Of a stretch of DNA of 64,000 nt, positions 59,695-64,000 are shown piece after piece. The notes beneath the pieces were generated by a model, which had not been told where the DNA came from, searched no databases, and saw nothing but the letters and a program-made list of their open reading frames with translations. How positions within the stretch are numbered: position 1 is the stretch's first letter; each line of letters starts with the position of its first letter. The translations under genes and the position numbers were made by a program. Source of the stretch: Streptomyces sp. ITFR-21. GTDB lineage: Bacteria > Actinomycetota > Actinomycetes > Streptomycetales > Streptomycetaceae. The stretch lies in contig NZ_CP134605.1 in the NCBI RefSeq assembly GCF_031844685.1, positions 4,957,001 through 5,021,000 of the forward strand. The letters run 5' to 3'.

Positions 59695-60312
59695 GTGACG
59701 AGAGAAAACCCCACCACAAAGCTGGACCTGGCCGCGATCACCGCGAAGGGCTGGGCCGAGCCCGGCGACTTCACCGCAGCCGAGTTCCGGCGCGCGAGCG
59801 ACTTCTACACCGCGATGCGCGCCCACGACCAGCGGCTGCACCGCGTACGGGCCGAAGTCTCGGACCTGATCGAGCAGTGGACCGGACACGCCCCCCGCGA
59901 TGTCGGCTCCTTCGGCACCGGGCTGAACCTGGAGACCTCCGACCTCGACCTGGGCATCGGCTACCCCGCCCAGGACCGCGGCCGGCTGCGGGAGGCGCTG
60001 GAGGACAAGGCGAAGTTCCTCGGTGAGCGCAGGACCACCTTCTCCACCTCCCGCCTGGTCTTCTCCTTCCACCTCGACGACGTCGAAGTGGACCTGAGCG
60101 CCCTGACGGTGGAGGACTTCGAGGTCGCCTGCCGGATGCTCGACCAGATCGGGCAGACCATGACGCCCGAGGAACGCATCGCCCATACCTGGGTCAAGCA
60201 CCTGCTGCGCAGCACCGGCCGGCTGGAGGAGTACGCCGCCTGGAAACTGGTCACCTATGCGCGGTTCTGCCCGGAGTTCAACTGGGTTCCTATCCCGGAG
60301 AAGGCAAGCTGA
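59695..60312 (+). CDS. DNA-polymerase-beta-type nucleotidyltransferase
   Basis: This 205-residue soluble protein has the NTase signature GSFGTGLNLETSDLDLGIGY at residues 71-90 (GS and two aspartates) and the third acidic residue in DDVEVDLSAL near 131. The helical N-terminus (AEFRRASDFYTAMRAHDQRL) precedes the core. GTG 59695 gives the compact family length. Such proteins transfer NMP to proteins, tRNA or small molecules. Its position opposite a radical SAM gene and next to reductase and phosphatase genes suggests a small-molecule or nucleotide-linked pathway. Confidence 0.85.
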   Translation: MTRENPTTKLDLAAITAKGWAEPGDFTAAEFRRASDFYTAMRAHDQRLHRVRAEVSDLIEQWTGHAPRDVGSFGTGLNLETSDLDLGIGYPAQDRGRLREALEDKAKFLGERRTTFSTSRLVFSFHLDDVEVDLSALTVEDFEVACRMLDQIGQTMTPEERIAHTWVKHLLRSTGRLEEYAAWKLVTYARFCPEFNWVPIPEKAS

Positions 60313-60318
60313 TCCGCC

Positions 60319-60347
60319 GGGTGCCCCGCCCGCCCGGCGGGGCACCC
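60319..60347. terminator. Bidirectional hairpin between convergent genes
   Basis: GGGTGCCCCGCC and GGCGGGGCACCC pair perfectly over 12 bp around a 5-base loop, between the NTase stop (60312) and the radical SAM stop (60362). It can terminate both convergent transcripts. Confidence 0.8.
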
Positions 60348-60361
60348 GCACCAAGCAGTGC

Positions 60362-62518
60362 TCACGTTCCACAGGTGTCGCCGGCGTTGATCAGCCGCCA
60401 CTGCGAGGCGGCGAGCCACCGGCCGTGCTCGCGGCGCAGCATCGCCGCGTGCTCACCGGGCAGCCGCGCTTCCATCTGCTCCAACACCGGCGCCATCCGC
60501 TCCCGCAGTTCCCCGACCCGGTCCTCCAGCAGTGCCGCGATCCGTCGCGACAGCTCCTCCTCGCGGCCCGGATGCCCCGGGGGTGCCGACTCGATCGCAC
60601 CGATCATGTCGCCGAGTACGAGATAGGCGGCGTCCTTCAGGACGACCCGCGCCCCGCGGACCGCGTGCCGGGGCTGCCCGTCCAGGATCTTCTCCAGACT
60701 CTTCAGGGTGTAGTCCAGTGCGAAGTGGCGGTCCACCCAGCGCTGGCCCCAGGCGCTGGCCACCCCGATCCGCCAGTCCGCGTACGCGCAGGCCACCCGG
60801 CCCATCAGCGGCTCCGCCTCCCCGGTCAGCCCGGCCTCGGCGGCCCTGCGGGTGTAGGCGGCGCCGATCAGGCACTCCATCGACACCAGCATGTAGGAGA
60901 TACCGCTGTGCAGCGGCCGGCCGGTGGCGTTCTCGGCGACGAACCGCTCGTCGCGCACTCCCCGGACGATCTTCTCGGCCAGCCGGTGGTCCTGCGGGTG
61001 GAGGAGCAGGTCGGTGCGGCCCTGGAAGGCGTAGGTGGCCTTCAGCTCCTCCAGCGTCATCAGCGGGTCGAAGGTGATGTACGTGAACCTGGTGGGGATG
61101 CCGAGCGCGGACAGCGTCCTGATCGCCAGGGCGTTCTGTTCCCCGGTCGTCTCCTTGTTGAAGCGGGTCAGGATGGAGTCGACGCCCGATTCCACGCCGA
61201 ACAGCATCCGGCGAAGCCCCTTTTCGTGCAGCACGCGCCACATGCGGGCCCGCTCCAGGTGCCAGTCCTCGTCCCGGTCGGTGCGCACCACCTGGTCGAT
61301 GCGGCAACTGGACTCCCACCGGAAGCCGGTCTCCTGTAACTGCCGGGCCAGCTCCAGCACCCGTTCGACCGCGTCGTCCCTGCGGCCGATGATTTCCTCG
61401 TCGACCAGGTACAGCGTCCGGGAAACCTCCGGGTAGCGGTCGAAGACCCGCCGCATCTCGGTCAGCATCCACGGCAGTTCGCCGGGGGCGGCGCCAGCCC
61501 AGGTGCCCTTGTGACCACGCGGGCAGAACGAGCAGAAGTTCGTGCAGCCCCGGCTGGTCTCCATCTGGGCGACACCATGGTGCTCGAACGTGGCCGGCAG
61601 CAGGTCCAGTTCGGGAAGGATGTCGTCCGCCGCCTCGCGGGACACGGGCTTCGCGGTGCGGCGCCGGCCGACGGCCAGGGCGCCTCCGCGTGTGGCGCCG
61701 TTGTAGCCCAGGCCGGGGATCTCTTCCCGCGCGATGTCGCCGTGCCAGTGGGCCAGGACACCTTCGATGGTGGCCTCCCCGTTCGCGCGGGCAACCAGCA
61801 GTTGTGGGTAGCGGTCGAGCAGCAGCGCTTCGTTGCGTACGGTCAGGCTGCCGCCGACCACCACGGTTGGTGGTTCGGTCAGGGAGAAGGCCGCGTCGAG
61901 CATCCGGAGCATGAGGTCGTGCTGGCCGAACGTCGCCGAGAGCCCGAAGATGTCGGGTCTTTGGACCGTAAGCTGTTCGATCAGGTCCCCGGCGCTGGTG
62001 CCCAGCTGCATGTCGGCCAGGGTGACCGTCCCCAGCAGGGTTCCCCGTGCAGCGCGGGCCACGTCGCTGATGCCCAGCGGGAAGCGGGGTAACGGGAAAT
62101 TCTCCGGGTGGTAGAGCGCGGCCAGCAGGACGTCCGGACGGGAGAACCGTTCCACCGCGGACTCCTCCAGCACGGCGGTCGACAGCCACGAGTCCGGGTC
62201 GGTGACCTCCAGACGGCCCCTGGTCCAGGCCGGCCACCGGCGCGAACGGTGGGACCTCCCGGACAGATCGGCGGCGGTCCACATGCCGTCGGCGCGCTCG
62301 ATCATCACCAGGCGCCGCTCCAAGGTTCCCGTGACGCGGACCCGTACGGCGAGGCCGTGCAACCTCTCCTCGAGCCGGTCCCGCAGGGCGCGAGTAGCCA
62401 CCAGCAGATCCGCCAGTTCACGTTGCTCGCCGGCGCTGAGGGGGTGAACGTCGGTGTGGGCTGTTCTCACGGCCTGGTCCAGCCGGCGGACCGTCTCCGT
62501 GGCGTACAAGTCGTCCAT
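60362..62518 (-). CDS. Large radical SAM protein with possible cobalamin-binding domain
   Basis: This 718-residue protein has the radical SAM cluster motif SRGCTNFCSFCPRG near 322-333 (CxxxCxxC) followed by a TIM-barrel (LYLVDEEIIGR, RRMLFGVESGVDSILTRFNK, PTRFTYITFDPLMTLEELKA). The preceding 110 residues (LIEQLTVQRPDIFGLSATFG, PPTVVVGGSLTVRNEALLLD) have the Rossmann pattern of B12-binding radical SAM enzymes, but I see no clear DxHxxG. The N-terminal 130 and C-terminal 200 residues are family-specific. ATG at 62516-62518 has AAGGGC upstream. It probably performs a methylation or rearrangement on a substrate handled by the neighbours. Confidence 0.88.
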   Translation of the reverse strand: MDDLYATETVRRLDQAVRTAHTDVHPLSAGEQRELADLLVATRALRDRLEERLHGLAVRVRVTGTLERRLVMIERADGMWTAADLSGRSHRSRRWPAWTRGRLEVTDPDSWLSTAVLEESAVERFSRPDVLLAALYHPENFPLPRFPLGISDVARAARGTLLGTVTLADMQLGTSAGDLIEQLTVQRPDIFGLSATFGQHDLMLRMLDAAFSLTEPPTVVVGGSLTVRNEALLLDRYPQLLVARANGEATIEGVLAHWHGDIAREEIPGLGYNGATRGGALAVGRRRTAKPVSREAADDILPELDLLPATFEHHGVAQMETSRGCTNFCSFCPRGHKGTWAGAAPGELPWMLTEMRRVFDRYPEVSRTLYLVDEEIIGRRDDAVERVLELARQLQETGFRWESSCRIDQVVRTDRDEDWHLERARMWRVLHEKGLRRMLFGVESGVDSILTRFNKETTGEQNALAIRTLSALGIPTRFTYITFDPLMTLEELKATYAFQGRTDLLLHPQDHRLAEKIVRGVRDERFVAENATGRPLHSGISYMLVSMECLIGAAYTRRAAEAGLTGEAEPLMGRVACAYADWRIGVASAWGQRWVDRHFALDYTLKSLEKILDGQPRHAVRGARVVLKDAAYLVLGDMIGAIESAPPGHPGREEELSRRIAALLEDRVGELRERMAPVLEQMEARLPGEHAAMLRREHGRWLAASQWRLINAGDTCGT

Positions 62519-62792
62519 GACGATGCCCTTCATCGGATGAATGTGCTGGTGGCGTCCTTCTCCGGTTGTGATCCGGCTCATCGGGCAAAGCCCGTGAGGT
62601 GCCCGCGGTCCCGGGCCGGACACCCCGACGCGGCATGTCGCAGACCGAGTCCGGGATGAGCTGACAAGGGATGTAGTTGGCTACATTGGATATTCTGCGC
62701 CGTTATCAGCCGAAGAACGCGGTCGGCGCAATCAGCACTGAGCTTCCTTCCCAGCCAGCGCCGGGCGCAGAACCGCCCGCCGATCCGATCCG
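62519..62792. other. Intergenic region upstream of the radical SAM gene
   Basis: The segment contains an AT-rich patch (TAGTTGGCTACATTGGATAT) near 62675-62693 that could hold the leftward promoter. No gene is seen. Confidence 0.45.
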
Positions 62793-63029
62793 TTACGTCG
62801 GGCCCGCCGGGTGACGTTCATCAGGCTGCGATGCCTCGCGCTCCACCAGGGTCCCTCTGGCGTGGACGTAGGTGTCCAGCTGGTCGCGGACCTGCGGCCA
62901 GGTGCCGGCGTCGCCTCGAAGTACGGAGACCAGATCCGTGCCCAATATGTCGGCGAAGACGGCGGCGGGTCCGACGCGCAGGCGCCGGATGTAGCTGTTG
63001 AGGCCGGGAACGTGCTCGCTGATCTCCAA
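62793..63029 (-). CDS. Short ORF resembling the N-terminus of an APH-like phosphotransferase
   Basis: A 78-codon frame from TTG 63029 reads ISEHVPGLNSYIRRLRVGPA, then LVSVLRGDAGTWPQVRDQLD and TLVEREAS. From memory this resembles the N-lobe start of Streptomyces aminoglycoside-phosphotransferase-fold kinases (SLVSLLRG, LMERE). The kinase body (HxD, DxD) does not follow, so if the match is right this is a truncated remnant. It lies 5 bp after the TauD-like fragment. Confidence 0.35.
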   Translation of the reverse strand: MEISEHVPGLNSYIRRLRVGPAAVFADILGTDLVSVLRGDAGTWPQVRDQLDTYVHARGTLVEREASQPDERHPAGPT

Positions 63030-63033
63030 CCGC

Positions 63034-63453
63034 TCACCGGGCCAGAGACGTTGGGTGGCGGCCGTCGGTCAGCAGGCAGATGCCGCCCTGTTCGGCGGGC
63101 CGGGCGCAGACCATGAGCATCAGGCGGGGTGGTTCGGGGAGGGCGGTGCCTTCGGTGTGGGGCAGGAGGGGGCCATGGCCGAGTCCGGCGAAGCCGGCCC
63201 GGCCAGTGTGGCGGCCGGTGTCGCGGATGACGGTCAGCCCGTCCGGGCCGCTGTCGCGGTGCTGGGCAACGTTGAGGAACCGGGACGCGAGCGCGAGGAC
63301 GGCCGCGCGCGAATCCAGGCCGGTGAACGTTGCCAGGCCGGTTTCCCGCAGGCGGGCCGCGACCAGTTCACCGGCGCCCGCCGCGTGCACGTCGACGTAG
63401 TGCCCGGCGAACAGACCGACAGGGGTGGTGCGAGCTGACCGAGGGCGGCTCAT
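63034..63453 (-). CDS. Truncated TauD/TfdA-type Fe(II)/2OG dioxygenase
   Basis: The 139-residue product corresponds to the N-terminal half of a TauD-like oxygenase: VAARLRETGLATFTGLDSRA, RFLNVAQHRDSGPDGLTVIR, GFAGLGHGPLLPHTEG (HTE with the first metal His and acidic ligand) and RLMLMVCARPAEQGG. It ends after LLTDGRHPTSLAR. The distal His and the 2OG-binding Arg of a 300-residue enzyme are missing, so activity is unlikely. ATG at 63451-63453 has AAAGGAG seven bases upstream, so the start is genuine and a deletion removed the 3' half. Confidence 0.7.
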   Translation of the reverse strand: MSRPRSARTTPVGLFAGHYVDVHAAGAGELVAARLRETGLATFTGLDSRAAVLALASRFLNVAQHRDSGPDGLTVIRDTGRHTGRAGFAGLGHGPLLPHTEGTALPEPPRLMLMVCARPAEQGGICLLTDGRHPTSLAR

Positions 63454-63615
63454 CGCCGGACTCCTTTGTACGGGCGGGCGGATGACCTCACTGTCGGCAG
63501 CCGGCCGGCCGGGGGTAAAGCGACAGATTGTCGACCCGTTGCCTTCCCCGGGGGCAGCCCCGGCGCGGTGGCTGCGTGCTGCGGTCCGAGGACCCTTCGC
63601 TGCCCGAGGAACGCC

Positions 63616-64000
63616 GTGCCCCTGTACAAGCCGCCGCTGTGGCCGGTGTCCGTGAAAGCCGTCGTGTTCGACGCGCAGCGCCGCGTACTGCTGCTGGAGA
63701 ACGAACGCCGGGAGTGGGGACTGCCCGGCGGGCGGTTGGAGATCACCGGCCAGGAGACGGGTGAGGCGGCGGACTTGAGCCCGGAGGCGGCCGTTGAGCG
63801 GGAGGTCCTGGAGGAGACGGGCTGGAAGGTCACGGCGGGCCCGCTGATCGAGGGGGGACTGTGGATCTACGAGCCCATCCCCGGCCGGCGCGTGCTGATC
63901 GTCACCTACGGGTGCACCGCACTCGACCCGGCCCAGGAACCGGTCGCAAGCTCCGAGCACAAGCGCATCGGACTGTTCCCTGTCGGCGAGTTGGGGGCGC
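63616..64000 (+). CDS. NUDIX hydrolase, partial
   Basis: The gene runs off the right edge. GTG 63616 has GAGGA five bases upstream. The frame reads VKAVVFDAQRRVLLLENERR, EWGLPGGRLE, then the Nudix helix with REVLEETGW. Between GGRLE and the REVLEETG part the usual GE-type loop is extended by about eight residues (ITGQETGEAADLSPEAAVE). NUDIX enzymes cleave nucleoside diphosphates linked to other groups. It is divergent from the TauD-like gene across about 160 bp and could belong to the NTase/radical SAM group. Confidence 0.85.
   Translation, partial: MPLYKPPLWPVSVKAVVFDAQRRVLLLENERREWGLPGGRLEITGQETGEAADLSPEAAVEREVLEETGWKVTAGPLIEGGLWIYEPIPGRRVLIVTYGCTALDPAQEPVASSEHKRIGLFPVGELGA

Overview
The window is high-GC DNA (third codon positions almost always G or C, GTG and TTG starts, Tat and lipoprotein signals, LacI/ROK/IclR/LuxR regulators, CUT1 sugar importers without their own ATPase). 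This points to a Streptomyces-like actinomycete. The layout suggests an accessory chromosome region: catabolic loci, one small candidate biosynthetic cluster and a belt of insertion-sequence debris.

Region by region. (1) 1-3.6 kb: a YcnI-like copper-associated protein (partial) and a three-gene SsuABC/TauABC-type importer. (2) 4.6-12.6 kb: a same-strand group encoding an adenylation-carrier-reductase protein, a sulfotransferase-like protein, an aldo/keto reductase, an argininosuccinate-synthase paralogue, a LuxR-type regulator and a LysE-type exporter. This reads as a small, unfamiliar biosynthetic cluster. (3) 13.1-16.6 kb: a dienelactone-hydrolase-fold protein lacking the usual nucleophile, tandem repeats, a shrunken LAL-like regulator and two DUF3558-like lipoproteins. 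(4) 17-37.5 kb: a mannan/polysaccharide locus with GH2 beta-mannosidase, CUT1 importer, three GH26 mannanases, a GH18-CBM13-CE1 fusion, and LacI and ROK regulators. Around them lie decayed ROK kinase, GH30 and GH1 genes. An almost identical CBM13 cassette is shared by three genes, and an AACG-TTTAT-type DNA element recurs six times upstream of genes or pseudogenes in this locus. (5) 38.5-45.1 kb: a GH43 enzyme and a 1618-residue secreted multidomain GH43-like protein. (6) 45.9-52.1 kb: a metallophore-type ABC importer in an operon with an NtaA/SnaA/DszA-family flavin monooxygenase, and an IclR regulator with a perfect palindrome upstream. (7) 52.1-57.6 kb: an IS graveyard (one apparently intact IS5-family transposase, remnants of IS3, ISAs1 and possibly IS1380, and an internally inverted IS3 element). 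It surrounds a gene whose product looks like a Toxin_10/Cry35/BinAB-type (Tpp) lectin plus pore-forming toxin. (8) 57.7-64 kb: a cluster of EEP-fold phosphatase, aldo/keto reductase, pol-beta-type nucleotidyltransferase, large radical SAM protein, a truncated TauD-like gene, a small ORF and a NUDIX protein running off the window.

How the genes fit together. The mannan locus gives extracellular cleavage (GH26 enzymes with lectin domains), oligosaccharide import (binding protein and two permeases, probably energised by an unlinked MsiK-type ATPase) and intracellular cleavage (GH2), probably under the LacI protein and a shared operator. The 4.6-12.6 kb group could activate and reduce a carboxylate, reduce the aldehyde further, sulfate the product and export it. 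The toxin-like gene stands alone in transposon debris and looks horizontally acquired. All assignments come from reading the sequence and recalled family motifs; no database search was run.
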